A stretch of 64,000 nucleotides of DNA from Phytohabitans flavus (GTDB lineage: Bacteria; Actinomycetota; Actinomycetes; Mycobacteriales; Micromonosporaceae), in assembly GCF_011764545.1 (NCBI RefSeq), contig NZ_AP022870.1, positions 8,810,001-8,874,000 of the forward strand, read 5' to 3'. Under the pieces are notes generated by a model, which saw nothing but the letters and a program-made list of their open reading frames with translations, made no database searches and was not told the DNA's origin. Positions within the stretch are counted from its first letter, which is position 1; each line of letters begins with the position of its first letter. The position numbers and the translations under genes are program-made. Shown one piece after another: positions 1-8,686 of the stretch.

Positions 1-750
1 GTCGTAGTACGTGGGTGACCGGACCAGGCTGGCGAGGAGGGCGGACTCGGCGATCGTGAGGTCCTTCGGCTGCTTGCCGAAGTAGAACTGGCTGGCCGCG
101 TAGACGCCGTACGTGCTGTGGCCGAACGGGGCGAGGTTGAGGTAGCGGGTCAGGATCTCGTCTTTGGAGAACTTCTTCTCCGCCTGGAGTGCCAGCCGCG
201 CCTCGCGGACCTTGCGGGCGGCGTTGTCCTCGCCGGCCTTGACCGCGTCCGCGTAGGTCGGCGCGGTGTACGTCACCGACATCCGGACGAACTGCATGGT
301 GAGCGTGGAGGCACCCTGCTTCCCGCCGCCGGCGCTGTTGTTGAGCGCGGCCCGGGCGATGCCCTTCGCGTCCACGCCCTTGTGCACATAGAAGTTGTGG
401 TCCTCGGCCGCGATGATCGCTTCGCGCATGGGCTCGGCGATCTGGCCGAACGCCACGTCGTGGCGGTTTTCGTCGAAGAAGCGGGAGATCAGCGTCTTGC
501 CGTCGGCGGCGTACACCTCGGTGGCCTGGGGCGCCTGGGTGGTGGTGAGCTCGCTCGGCAGCGCCTCGAACGACTCGGCCCCGGCCTTCGCGGCAAGGCC
601 TGAGGCGGCCAGTGCCGGAAACATCGCTGCCGCGACGACAAGGCCGGCGAGGAGGCCGCAAAGCACGAGGGTGGCGAAGTTGAGGAGCGCGTGGCGGGGG
701 CGTCCGCCCGCCTCACGCCCGGCGGTGAGGCGCAGCAGAGGTTCGGTCAC
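1..750 (-). CDS. Penicillin-binding protein, glycosyltransferase 51 part (C-terminus beyond window)
   Basis: Class A penicillin-binding protein that polymerises lipid II at the membrane surface. The visible 250 residues start at GTG 750 (an in-frame stop lies 17 codons upstream). A short basic cytoplasmic segment is followed by one membrane helix (about residues 23-48) and then the GT51 domain. GT51 motifs are clear: AAEDHNFYVHKGVD (catalytic Glu), GGKQGASTLTMQ and ILTRYLNLAPFG. The transpeptidase half is outside the window. It is a paralogue of the complete gene at 44923-47067, sharing the same AADGKTLI and YGVYAA stretches. Expressed leftward, with DAHP synthase upstream on the same strand, about 160 bp away. 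Confidence 0.93.
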   Translation of the reverse strand, partial: MTEPLLRLTAGREAGGRPRHALLNFATLVLCGLLAGLVVAAAMFPALAASGLAAKAGAESFEALPSELTTTQAPQATEVYAADGKTLISRFFDENRHDVAFGQIAEPMREAIIAAEDHNFYVHKGVDAKGIARAALNNSAGGGKQGASTLTMQFVRMSVTYTAPTYADAVKAGEDNAARKVREARLALQAEKKFSKDEILTRYLNLAPFGHSTYGVYAASQFYFGKQPKDLTIAESALLASLVRSPTYYD

Positions 751-911
751 GACTGCAAAGACGTCCAGGGACGCGGCGGGGGTTGCCGGTGCGGCGGATC
801 TTCACAGCACTTTCACGAGTGGTCGCTCGGGCGAGCGCCGCAAACCGTATGACGGCCGGCGGAAGACTTGCACCCCGCGCCGCTGCGGGGTGCAAGATCG
901 TTGGAAGGTCG

Positions 912-1967
912 TCAGCGGCGGGCCGTGGCGAGCCCTTCGAGTACCTCGACGGTCGTGTCCCAGCCCATGCACGCGTCGGTGATCGACTGGCCGTACGCCA
1001 GCGGGCGCGTCGGGTCCAGGTCCTGGCGCCCCGGCACCAGGAACGATTCGAGCATGACCCCGACGATGCCGCGCTGCCCGGCGGCGAGCTGGGCGGAGAC
1101 GTCCTGCGCGACCACCGGCTGCCGGGTGTGGTCCTTGCCGCTGTTGTCGTGGCTGGCGTCGACGATCAGCCGCTCCGGCAGCCCGGCCGCGCGCAGCAGG
1201 TCGAGCGCGCCGGCGACGTCCTCGGCGCCGTAGTTGGGCCCGCCCCGGCCGCCGCGCAGCACGAGGTGGCAGTCGGTGTTGCCGCGGGTGTGCATGATCG
1301 CGGGGGTACCGGACAGGTCGATACCGGGAAACACGTGCGGTACCGCCGCGGCCCGGATCGCGTCGACGGCCGTGGAGATCGCTCCGTCCGGCCGGTTCTT
1401 CATCCCGATCGGCATGGAGAGGCCGGAGGCGAGCTGGCGGTGCACCTGGCTCTCCACCGTGCGCGCGCCGATCGCGCCCCACGAGACGGTGTCGGCGATG
1501 TACTGCGGGGTGATCGGGTCGAGGAACTCGCAGCCCACCGGCAGTCCCTTGGCGAGCACCTGGAGCAGCAGCGAGCGGGCGGTACGCAGGCCGGTGTTGA
1601 CGTCGCCGGAGCCGTCCAGCCCCGGGTCGTTGATGAGCCCCTTCCAGCCGACGGTCGAGCGGGGCTTCTCGAAGTAGACCCGCATCACGATCAGCAGGTC
1701 GTCGGCGAGCCGGGCGGCCGTCTCGGCGAGCCGGTCCGCGTACTCCAAGGCGGCCACGGTGTCATGCACGGAACACGGGCCGACGACGACCATCAGGCGG
1801 TCGTCCTCCCCGTCCAGCACGCGGGCGACGGCACGCCGACCCTCGACCACCGCGGCCGAGAGATTGTCATCCAGGGGCAGCTCGTGGTGGAGCAGCGCGG
1901 GGCTCACCAGCGGCACGACCTTGTCGATCCGCTGGTCGCTGACCCGCTGCACACTCGGGAGAGTCAC
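912..1967 (-). CDS. Type I 3-deoxy-7-phosphoheptulonate (DAHP) synthase
   Basis: Condenses phosphoenolpyruvate and erythrose 4-phosphate, the first step of aromatic amino acid synthesis. The 351-residue protein has type I (AroG/F/H-like) landmarks: VVVGPCSVHD, MRVYFEKPRSTVGWKG, GARTVESQVHRQLASG, MPIGMKN, HLVLRGG and DASHDNSGK. GTG 1967 was chosen because GGAAGGAA lies 8 nt upstream; an in-frame ATG at 1991 lacks such a site. Length is normal for the family. Many actinobacteria rely on a type II enzyme, so this may be an additional isozyme; the feedback-ligand specificity cannot be read from the sequence. The roughly 200-nt leader carries a hairpin that could attenuate transcription. Confidence 0.95.
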   Translation of the reverse strand: MTLPSVQRVSDQRIDKVVPLVSPALLHHELPLDDNLSAAVVEGRRAVARVLDGEDDRLMVVVGPCSVHDTVAALEYADRLAETAARLADDLLIVMRVYFEKPRSTVGWKGLINDPGLDGSGDVNTGLRTARSLLLQVLAKGLPVGCEFLDPITPQYIADTVSWGAIGARTVESQVHRQLASGLSMPIGMKNRPDGAISTAVDAIRAAAVPHVFPGIDLSGTPAIMHTRGNTDCHLVLRGGRGGPNYGAEDVAGALDLLRAAGLPERLIVDASHDNSGKDHTRQPVVAQDVSAQLAAGQRGIVGVMLESFLVPGRQDLDPTRPLAYGQSITDACMGWDTTVEVLEGLATARR

Positions 1968-2046
1968 GGTGGGGTTCCTTCCGCCAGCCACCCCGGGGCC
2001 GGCGTCCCGGGGCCGAAGCCGGCTCTGCGTCGTCGTTACACGCGAA

Positions 2047-2070
2047 AGGGCAGGAGCGCTCTCCTGCCCT
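2047..2070 (-). terminator. Attenuator-like hairpin in the DAHP synthase leader
   Basis: A perfect 10-bp inverted repeat (AGGGCAGGAG / CTCCTGCCCT, 4-nt loop) lies about 80 nt upstream of the DAHP synthase start. Read on the minus strand it is followed by TTTCGCG, a weak U-tract, so it could work as an attenuator in the leader of 912-1967. The rest of the 300-bp gap between the divergent genes (1968-2267) holds a perfect palindrome GACCTAGGTC (2091-2100), a GC-rich repeat of CCCCGGG next to the ribosome binding site, and no gene. No Trp-, Phe- or Tyr-rich leader peptide is visible. Confidence 0.45.
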
Positions 2071-2173
2071 GTGCCGGCTCTGGCGGTGGTGACCTAGGTC
2101 ATGCGGCTCATGCCTCAGTCGCCGGCGCCACAGCCGGCCAACTAAAGCACGCATACCATCGGGTCACGCGGGA

Positions 2174-2179
2174 ATCATA
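2174..2179 (-). promoter_or_regulatory. Candidate -10 element (TATGAT) of the DAHP synthase promoter
   Basis: TATGAT on the minus strand is the best -10 match in the divergent gap and would start a leader of about 200 nt ahead of 912-1967. The nearest -35-like hexamer, TTGAGG, sits only 14 nt upstream, shorter than the usual 16-18, so this assignment is tentative. Confidence 0.3.
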
Positions 2180-2267
2180 TCGCACACCTGGAACCTCAAC
2201 GGACCGTCGACCGACGTTTACCTGTCGGGCGTGCCGTTCGACACCGATCAATCAATACGTTGCGGGC

Positions 2268-3412
2268 ATGGATCGTCGCACTGTGTTGCGTGCCACCGTT
2301 ATCGGGGCAGGCACCGCCGCGTTCTCCGGCAGCCTCTGGTCAGCTGCCTTCGCCGCCCCGGCCCAGCCGGGCACGAGCCCTTACGGCGCGCTGCGTGCCG
2401 CCGACGCCAACGGTGTACAGAGCCCGAACGGCTTCACCAGCCGGATCATCGCCCGCTCCCGCCAAGCGGTGGCCGGGTACACCTGGCACGACGCCCCGGA
2501 CGGCGGTGCCTGCTTCGTCGCCGGCTCCGGCTGGGTGTACGTGTCCAACTCCGAAATCTCCTCCACGGGGGCGCCTCGGCGGTGCGGTTCAACGCGGACG
2601 GCAGCATCGCGTCCGCGTACCGGATCCTGGGGAACACGAACCGCAACTGCGCGGGTGGCGCCACCCCGTGGGGGACCTGGCTCTCGTGCGAGGAGGCCGA
2701 CCTCGGGTACGTGTACGAGACGTACCCCCTCGGTGGGACCGCGGCGGTGCGCCGGCCGGCCATGGGCCGCTTCACGCACGAGGCGGCCGCGGCCGACCCG
2801 GACCGGCAGGTGATCTACCTGACCGAGGACGAGACCAACGGCTGCTTCTACCGCTTCCGCCCCACCACCTGGGGCAACCTCTCGGCCGGCACGCTTGAGG
2901 TGCTGACCGGCGGCACCGCCACCAGCGGCCCGGTGAGCTGGGCGCGGGTGCCCGACCCGGACGGCAGCCCCACCCGCACCCGGAGCCAGGTCTCCGGCGT
3001 CAAGCGGTTCAACGGCGGTGAGGGTGCCTACTACGCGGACGGCATCTGCTGGTTCACCACCAAGGGCGACAACCGGGTGTGGGCGTACGACGCGGTCAAC
3101 CAGCGGATCGACCTCTCGTACGACGACTCGCTGGTGAGCGGCAGCGCCCCGCTGACCGGCGTGGACAACATCACCGGCTCGGACTCGGGCGACCTCTTCA
3201 TCGCCGAGGACGGCGGCAACATGGAGATCAACATCATCACGCCGAACGGGGTGGTGGCGCCGTTCATCCGTCTCTCCGGGCAGTCCGGCTCGGAGATCAC
3301 CGGTCCGGCCTTCTCGCCGGACGGCACCCGGCTCTACTTCTCCTCGCAGCGCGGCACGTCCGGCTCCTCGTCCGGCGGCATCACCTACGAGCTGCGCGGC
3401 CCGTTCCGGTAA
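2268..3412 (+). CDS. Tat-exported DUF839/PhoX-like protein, frameshifted at 2567-2571
   Basis: Likely secreted phosphatase-like beta-propeller protein of the PhoX/DUF839 type. It begins at ATG 2268 with a twin-arginine signal (MDRRTVLRA, a hydrophobic stretch, then SAAFAAPA as cleavage site). The reading frame breaks in a run of five G at 2567-2571. One extra G joins ISSTG to GASAVRFNADGS and gives a continuous product of about 381 residues to TAA 3412. The second part carries family features such as ATPWGTWLSCEEA, MGRFTHEA, YYADGICWFTTKGDNRVWAYD and DNITGSDSGDLFIAEDGGN. Conservation on both sides argues for a recent mutation or sequencing error. Substrate unknown; converges on the metallophosphoesterase at 3417. 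Confidence 0.82.
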
Positions 3413-3416
3413 GCCC

Positions 3417-4939
3417 TCAGCTCAGGGCGAACTCGTCGAAGAGCACAGCTGGTGACGACGGCTGGCGGGTGTCGTGGCGGTACGACCGCACGACGCCCGC
3501 CGCCGAGTCCAGCAGCGTGAAGACGGTGATCTCGTTGCTCGCCACGAACGGCAGCGGCACCCCGCCGTGCACGAGCGGCGCCACCGTCGGCACGATCGGC
3601 TGGAGCCCGCCCGGGTCGCCCTGTAGCACGTATCCCGGCGGGTACCAGCGGGACATGCCCGAGCTCACGTCGTACGCGCCGTAGCTGTTGCCCACATTGG
3701 ACGTCTCCAGCCAGTGCACGCCGGCCGCGTTCCGGAAGCGGTTCCACACATGCGAGTGTCCATTGAGGACCAGGTGGACGCCGGCGGCGGAGACGAGCGG
3801 CTCCACGTCCCGCAGGATGTAGTCGTCGGCGAGCGGGTACTCGTACCGGATCGACTTCGCCTCGACCACCTGGATCGGGTCCGTGTACGGCGGCACCGAG
3901 TGGTTGCCCAGCCCGTGGCTCGGGTGGTGGAACATCACCACGCGGTACCGGGCGGAGCGCGCGGCCGGCGAGGCGAGCTCGGCCTCCAGGAAGGCGAACT
4001 GGGGCGAGCCGCGCTTGATCGGCTCGAAGACGAACTGCCCGTACCCCAGCGGTCCGGGTTGTCGACGTCTTCGAGCGCCTCCTGGAACTTGCCCCGCCCT
4101 TCGGGCTGTGGTGAGCGCCACACCTGGGTGGCGAAGAGGCAGATCACGTGTACGTCGCCGATCGTGCGGGACCACCAGCGCTGGCCGCCGGACTCGCTGC
4201 GCGGGTACGGGAACATCTCCTCGTACGTGGTGGTGTCCCAGGCGCCCGGCTGCGGGTCGTTGAACTGCGCGTCCAGCGTCGCGGTCTCCGACCAGCGCCC
4301 CATCACCTCGTGGTTGCCGAGCGCGGGGTAGATCGGCGAGCGCGCCAGGATCGGCGCGAACGTGCGGAAGAAGGCCGGCTCGGCCGTGCTGTCGAACCAC
4401 TCGCTGGCCCGGTCCGGCGCGTTGACCATGTCGCCGGCCATCAGTACGCCGTCGAAGGTCACGCCAGCCGTCTCGGCCACCTTCGCCAGGTTGGCCGGCA
4501 CCATCGGCTTGAGCTGGTGGTCGCTGGTGAGCAGCAGCCGCACCGGCCGGTCCGGCGGCGGGGCGGGCGCGAGCGTGTACGCGGCGGTCACCGTGCCGTC
4601 CGAGACCACCCGGTACGGCGTCCGCCCGCCGCCCAGCCCGGTGACCGTGGCCAGGTGCCGGTGCACCGGGCGGCGGGTGACCGTCGGGTACGCCCGGCCC
4701 GGTACCGCCGACTCCTGATCCTCCCGGGTGCGGGACAGCTCGACGGTGTCCGCGCTGAAGCGGCGCCATCCCTCGCCCTCGCCGGCGTCGCCGGTGGCGG
4801 CGGCCCGCGCCTCGTCGCCGGTCATCGACGCGACGGCCGGGCCGGCGAGCACCGCGTGGTCGGAGCCGGGCCCCTCGGTGTGCCACACGACGTGCACGCC
4901 GTCGGCTGTCGGATCGAGCAGGTACGGCTCACACAGCAT
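3417..4939 (-). CDS. Metallophosphoesterase (purple-acid-phosphatase-like), frameshifted at 4044-4047
   Basis: Predicted calcineurin-like phosphoesterase of about 507 residues. The N-terminal 140 residues form a fibronectin-like region as in purple acid phosphatases. The metal-binding core follows: LLTSDHQLK, LMAGDMVN, ALGNHEVMG and, after the break, VMFHHPSHG and LVLNGHSHVWNR. The frame breaks at CCCC 4044-4047 (GGGG on the coding strand); one more G joins NPDRWG to YGQFVFEPI. ATG 4939 (MLCEPYLLDP) fits the family start better than the longer open frame up to 4990. No signal peptide is seen, so the protein may be cytoplasmic. Divergent from the M16 peptidase operon. Confidence 0.82.
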
Positions 4940-5023
4940 GTCCGTAGTATCCGTCCCTCCCGCGCGTGGCGAGGAGAGGGATTGGCGCATGCTTAGCGCA
5001 ATAGATCAGCTACCGTCGAGCGC

Positions 5024-6313
5024 ATGTCGCCGACCGGCTACCCGTGGCCCATCGAAACCGCCCGCCTCGACAACGGCCTGCGGGTCGTGGTCAGCGAGGA
5101 CCGTACGGCACCCGTCGTAGCCGTCAATATCTGGTACGACGTGGGATCGCGGCACGAGCCGGACGGGCAGACCGGGTTCGCACACCTCTTCGAGCACCTG
5201 ATGTTCGAGGGGTCGGCGCACGTGGCGAAGACCGAGCACATGCGGCTGATCCAGGGCGCCGGCGGCTCACTCAACGCGACCACCAACCCGGACCGCACCA
5301 ACTACTTCGAGACGGTCCCGGCGGAGCATCTGGAGCTGGCGCTGTGGCTCGAGGCGGACCGGATGGGCGGGCTGGTGCCGGCGCTGACCCAGGAGACGCT
5401 CGACAACCAGCGCGAGGTGGTCAAAAACGAGCGGCGCCAGCGGTACGAGAACGTGCCGTACGGGGACGCGTGGCTGCGCCTGCTGCCGCTGCTGTACCCG
5501 CCGGGGCACCCGTACCACCACGCCACGATCGGCTCGATGGACGACCTCAACGCCGCCGACCTGGCGACGTTCGCCGCGTTCCACACGACGTACTACGTGC
5601 CGAACAACGCTGTGCTGTCCGTCGTCGGTGACGTGGCGCCGGCCGACGCGTTCGCGCTCGCGGAGAAGTACTTCGGCGGCCTCCCGGCCCTCCCCGACAT
5701 CCCGCCCGCGCCGGACGGCACCCGGCCCGCGCGGCCTACCGGCCCGCTGCGCGAAGACGTGGTGGGCGACGTGCCCGCCCCTCGGGTGTACATCGCGCAG
5801 CGCACCCACCCGTTCGGCACGCCTGAGTACGACGCGGTCACCGTGCTCGCCACGATCCTCGGCAACGGCCGGGGCAGCCGGCTCTACCAGCGCCTCGCCG
5901 ACGGGGCGCGGCTGGCCCAGCCGGACTACGTCTCGGCGTACGGGGTGGACCTGGCGCACGCGCCCGCGCCGCTGATCGTGTCCGCGACCGCCCGCGACGG
6001 CGTGAACGCCGCCGACCTGGAGGCCGGCCTTGTCGAGGTGCTCGACGGGTTGGGCGACGGGATCGGGCAGGAGGAGCTGGACCGGGCCAAGGCACTGCTC
6101 GCCACCGCGTGGTGGCGGCAGGTGTCCACAGTGGCGGGTCGGGCGGACCTGCTGAGCCGGTACGCCACCCAGTTCGGCGATCCGGCCCGCGCGGGCGATC
6201 GGCTGCCGGCCTGGCAGTCGGTCACGCTCGACGCGTTGGCCGAGGCCGCCGCGCAGCTGCGCCCGGATGTCCGCGTCACCCTTTCCTACCTCACCGAGGA
6301 GTCGTCGTCGTGA
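5024..6313 (+). CDS. M16 family zinc peptidase, catalytic subunit
   Basis: Pitrilysin-type peptidase of 429 residues with the inverted zinc motif HLFEH at residues 54-58 and the distal glutamate region ETLDNQREVVKNERRQ. The following M16C segment carries HPYHHATIGSMDDL. It ends in TGA overlapping the GTG of the next gene by 4 bp, so the two subunits are probably translated together and form a heterodimer, as in related two-subunit M16B enzymes. No signal peptide, so a cytoplasmic oligopeptidase role is likely. Substrate unknown. Confidence 0.93.
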   Translation: MSPTGYPWPIETARLDNGLRVVVSEDRTAPVVAVNIWYDVGSRHEPDGQTGFAHLFEHLMFEGSAHVAKTEHMRLIQGAGGSLNATTNPDRTNYFETVPAEHLELALWLEADRMGGLVPALTQETLDNQREVVKNERRQRYENVPYGDAWLRLLPLLYPPGHPYHHATIGSMDDLNAADLATFAAFHTTYYVPNNAVLSVVGDVAPADAFALAEKYFGGLPALPDIPPAPDGTRPARPTGPLREDVVGDVPAPRVYIAQRTHPFGTPEYDAVTVLATILGNGRGSRLYQRLADGARLAQPDYVSAYGVDLAHAPAPLIVSATARDGVNAADLEAGLVEVLDGLGDGIGQEELDRAKALLATAWWRQVSTVAGRADLLSRYATQFGDPARAGDRLPAWQSVTLDALAEAAAQLRPDVRVTLSYLTEESSS

Positions 6314-7644
6314 GTTTGGTCGCCGAGCGTCCGGGGCCGGGTGCGGCCCGCCCGTACCGGTTTCCCGAGGTCGTGCGCCGCGACGGCGTGGTCGCCGCCC
6401 ACCTGCCCGGCCAGGCGCTGGCGGTCGCGGTCCTGCTGATCGACGCCGGCGCCGCCCGCGAGCCGGAAGGCCGCGAGGGGCTCGCCGCCGTCGTGGCGAA
6501 GGCGCTGGAGGAGGGTACCGGCGAGCGGGACTCGGCCGCGTACGCGCTCGCGCTGGAGAGCCTGGGGGCGGAGCTGTTCACCGCGGCCGACTGGGACTCG
6601 TTTCGGGTCGGCGTGCAGGCGCCGGTCGACCGGCTGCCCGACGCGGTGGCGCTGCTCGCCGAGGCGGCCCGCACCCCGCGCCTGGACCCGGAGGACATCG
6701 CCCGGGTACGCGACGACGAGGCGACCGCCCTGCGGATGGACTGGGCCGACCCCGGGCCGCGTGCCGAGGCGGCGCTCCGGGGCGACATCTTCGGGCGCGA
6801 CAAGCGGCACGGCCGCCCGCTGAACGGCGACCCGGACTCGGTCGCCGGGCTGAGCGTGGACGACGTGGTCGGCTACCACCGCACCTGGTTCGGCCAGCCG
6901 GGCACGCTGGTGGTCGCCGGCGACCTGACGGGCGTCGACCTGGACGCACTCGGCGCCACGGTGTTCGCCGGGGCGGGCGAGCCGGTCGAGGGTGCGGGTG
7001 GGCCGCTGCCGGTCGTGCCGCGCACCGGCCGGCGGGTCCTGCTGGTCGACCGGCCCGGCTCGGTGCAGTCGACGCTGCGACTGGGGCATGCCGCGCCGTA
7101 CCGCGCGCACCCGGACTACGTGCCGATGACGCTGGCCGCGACGGTGCTGGGCGGGGCGTTCACGTCCCGGCTCAACCACCTGATCCGGGAGGTGCGCGGG
7201 TACACGTACGGCATCCGCGCCGAGTTCGGCCAGTCCAGGCGCTTCGGCCGGCTGCTGGTGAGCGCGGGCGTGCAGACCGCCGTGACCGTCCCCGCGCTGG
7301 TCGACACCGTGGGGGAGATCTCCCGTACCGAGGCCGAGGGCGTCACCGAGCCGGAGCTGGCGGTGGCCCGGTCGTGGCGGGCCGGCCAGCTGTCGGTCGA
7401 TCTCCAGACCCCGGGGGCGATCGCCGGCGCCCTGGCCACGCTGGTGGTACACGACCTCCCGGACGACTACCACGCCAACCTGCGCGCGGCCCTGCTTGGT
7501 GCCGACGAGGCGACGGTCTCGGACGCGGCCGCCAAGCACCTCCACCCGTCCGGCCTCACGCTGGTCGTGGAGGGCGACGCGGCGACGATCCGCGACGAGC
7601 TTGTCGCGTCCGGCCTGGGCGAGGTGCTCGACGCCCAGTTCTGA
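6310..7644 (+). CDS. M16 family peptidase-like protein, non-catalytic subunit
   Basis: 444-residue M16 fold protein starting at GTG 6310 inside the stop of the preceding gene. At the place of the HxxEH motif it reads GREGLAAVVAKALEEG, with no zinc ligands, so it should be the inactive partner that completes the peptide-binding chamber. The family R/Y pair region near the C-terminal half is present (LNHLIREVRGYTYGIRAEF). Its value is structural: the product of 5024-6313 supplies catalysis. Confidence 0.9.
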   Translation: MSLVAERPGPGAARPYRFPEVVRRDGVVAAHLPGQALAVAVLLIDAGAAREPEGREGLAAVVAKALEEGTGERDSAAYALALESLGAELFTAADWDSFRVGVQAPVDRLPDAVALLAEAARTPRLDPEDIARVRDDEATALRMDWADPGPRAEAALRGDIFGRDKRHGRPLNGDPDSVAGLSVDDVVGYHRTWFGQPGTLVVAGDLTGVDLDALGATVFAGAGEPVEGAGGPLPVVPRTGRRVLLVDRPGSVQSTLRLGHAAPYRAHPDYVPMTLAATVLGGAFTSRLNHLIREVRGYTYGIRAEFGQSRRFGRLLVSAGVQTAVTVPALVDTVGEISRTEAEGVTEPELAVARSWRAGQLSVDLQTPGAIAGALATLVVHDLPDDYHANLRAALLGADEATVSDAAAKHLHPSGLTLVVEGDAATIRDELVASGLGEVLDAQF

Positions 7645-7725
7645 GCCGGTCCGGCGCCGGCGCCGTAGCCCTCGGGGGTAGTGGCCGCGGTCACTTTTCT
7701 TGACGGTATTCATACGCTTCTGAGC

Positions 7726-7743
7726 TTTCACAAATTTGTGAAA
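7726..7743. promoter_or_regulatory. Perfect 18-bp palindromic operator upstream of the ABC exporter
   Basis: TTTCACAAATTTGTGAAA is its own reverse complement. It lies 19 bp before the ATG of the ABC ATPase and covers the probable -35 hexamer. The obvious candidate ligand is the GbsR/MarR-type regulator encoded as third gene of the same operon (10370-10855), giving autoregulation. Confidence 0.75.
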
Positions 7744-7755
7744 CGAGCGTAGCTT
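7727..7755 (+). promoter_or_regulatory. Probable leaderless promoter of the ABC exporter operon
   Basis: A -35-like TTCACA (7727-7732) and a -10-like TAGCTT (7750-7755, matching TANNNT) are 17 bp apart. Only 7 nt separate the -10 from ATG 7763, and no Shine-Dalgarno sequence is present. This is the geometry of a leaderless mRNA, common in actinobacteria. The upstream TTGACG at 7700-7705 is an alternative -35 but has no matching -10. Confidence 0.5.
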
Positions 7756-7762
7756 CAGCTGT

Positions 7763-8686
7763 ATGACATCTGCGATCTCGGTCTCTGGCCTGGTGAAGAC
7801 CTTCGGCCAGACCCGCGCGCTGGACGGGCTCGACCTGTCCGTCGACACCGGTGAGGTGCATGGCTTCCTGGGCCCGAACGGCTCCGGAAAGTCCACCACC
7901 ATCCGGGTGCTGCTCGGCCTGCTCCGCGCCGACGCCGGCGACGTGAGCCTCCTCGGCGGCCATCCCTGGCGGGACGCGGTGGCATTGCACCGGCGGCTCG
8001 CGTACGTGCCCGGCGACGTGAACCTCTGGCCGAACCTGACCGGTGGGGAGGCGATCGACCTCTTCGGCAGCCTCCGTGGCGGGCTGGACAAGCGCCGCCG
8101 CACGGAGCTGATCGAGCGCTTCCAGCTCGACCCGAGCAAGAAGGCCCGCACGTACTCCAAGGGCAACCGGCAGAAGGTGGCGGTCGTCGCCGCGTTCGCG
8201 TCGGATGTGGAGCTCTACATCCTCGACGAGCCGACCTCCGGCCTCGACCCGCTGATGGAAGCGGTCTTCCAGGAGTGCGTCCGCGAGGTGAAGCACCAGG
8301 GGCGCACGGTGCTCCTCTCCAGCCACATCTTCTCCGAGGTGGAGGCCCTCTGCGACCGGGTGAGCATCATCAGGCAGGGCAAGACGGTGGAGGCGGGCAC
8401 GCTGGCCCAGCTGCGGCACCTGACTCGCACGTCGATCTCGGTGGAGACCGCCCACCCGATCACCGGCCTCCAGGAGCAGACCGGCGTGCACGACGCCCAG
8501 GTCGACCAGACCCGAGCGAAGTTCGATGTGGACAGTCACGAGCTGGACCACCTGCTGCGCTACCTGACCCGCTTCGAGGTGCGGACGCTCACCAGCGCCC
8601 CGCCCTCGCTGGAGGAGCTGTTCATGCGCCACTACGGCGACGAGCTCCGGGAGAACGGCCTGAAGGCGGAGGCGACGGCCCGATGA
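7763..8686 (+). CDS. ABC transporter ATP-binding protein (antibiotic-exporter type)
   Basis: Cytoplasmic ATPase of 307 residues driving the exporter whose membrane part is encoded next. Walker A is GPNGSGKST (residues 37-45) and Walker B is LYILDEPTSGLDPL. The signature motif is the variant YSKGNRQKV instead of LSGGQ, a form found in ATPases paired with large polyketide-antibiotic-exporter permeases. A C-terminal extension of about 80 residues follows the nucleotide-binding domain. The gene overlaps the permease by ATGA. Expression is probably from a leaderless promoter controlled by the palindrome at 7726-7743. Confidence 0.93.
   Translation: MTSAISVSGLVKTFGQTRALDGLDLSVDTGEVHGFLGPNGSGKSTTIRVLLGLLRADAGDVSLLGGHPWRDAVALHRRLAYVPGDVNLWPNLTGGEAIDLFGSLRGGLDKRRRTELIERFQLDPSKKARTYSKGNRQKVAVVAAFASDVELYILDEPTSGLDPLMEAVFQECVREVKHQGRTVLLSSHIFSEVEALCDRVSIIRQGKTVEAGTLAQLRHLTRTSISVETAHPITGLQEQTGVHDAQVDQTRAKFDVDSHELDHLLRYLTRFEVRTLTSAPPSLEELFMRHYGDELRENGLKAEATAR

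Noticed and set aside
2101..2154. A trp-type leader peptide upstream of DAHP synthase
   Set aside because: Short frames there (for example MVCVL and MSRMT) contain no run of Trp, Phe or Tyr codons.
783..2813. A 676-codon open frame on the plus strand
   Set aside because: Most of it is antisense to the DAHP synthase gene and has arginine/glycine-rich shadow composition; only its end (from 2268) is real, as the first part of the PhoX-like gene.
6286..8166. A 626-codon minus-strand frame
   Set aside because: It is the complement of the M16 and ABC ATPase genes, with composition typical of high-GC antisense frames and no recognisable domain.
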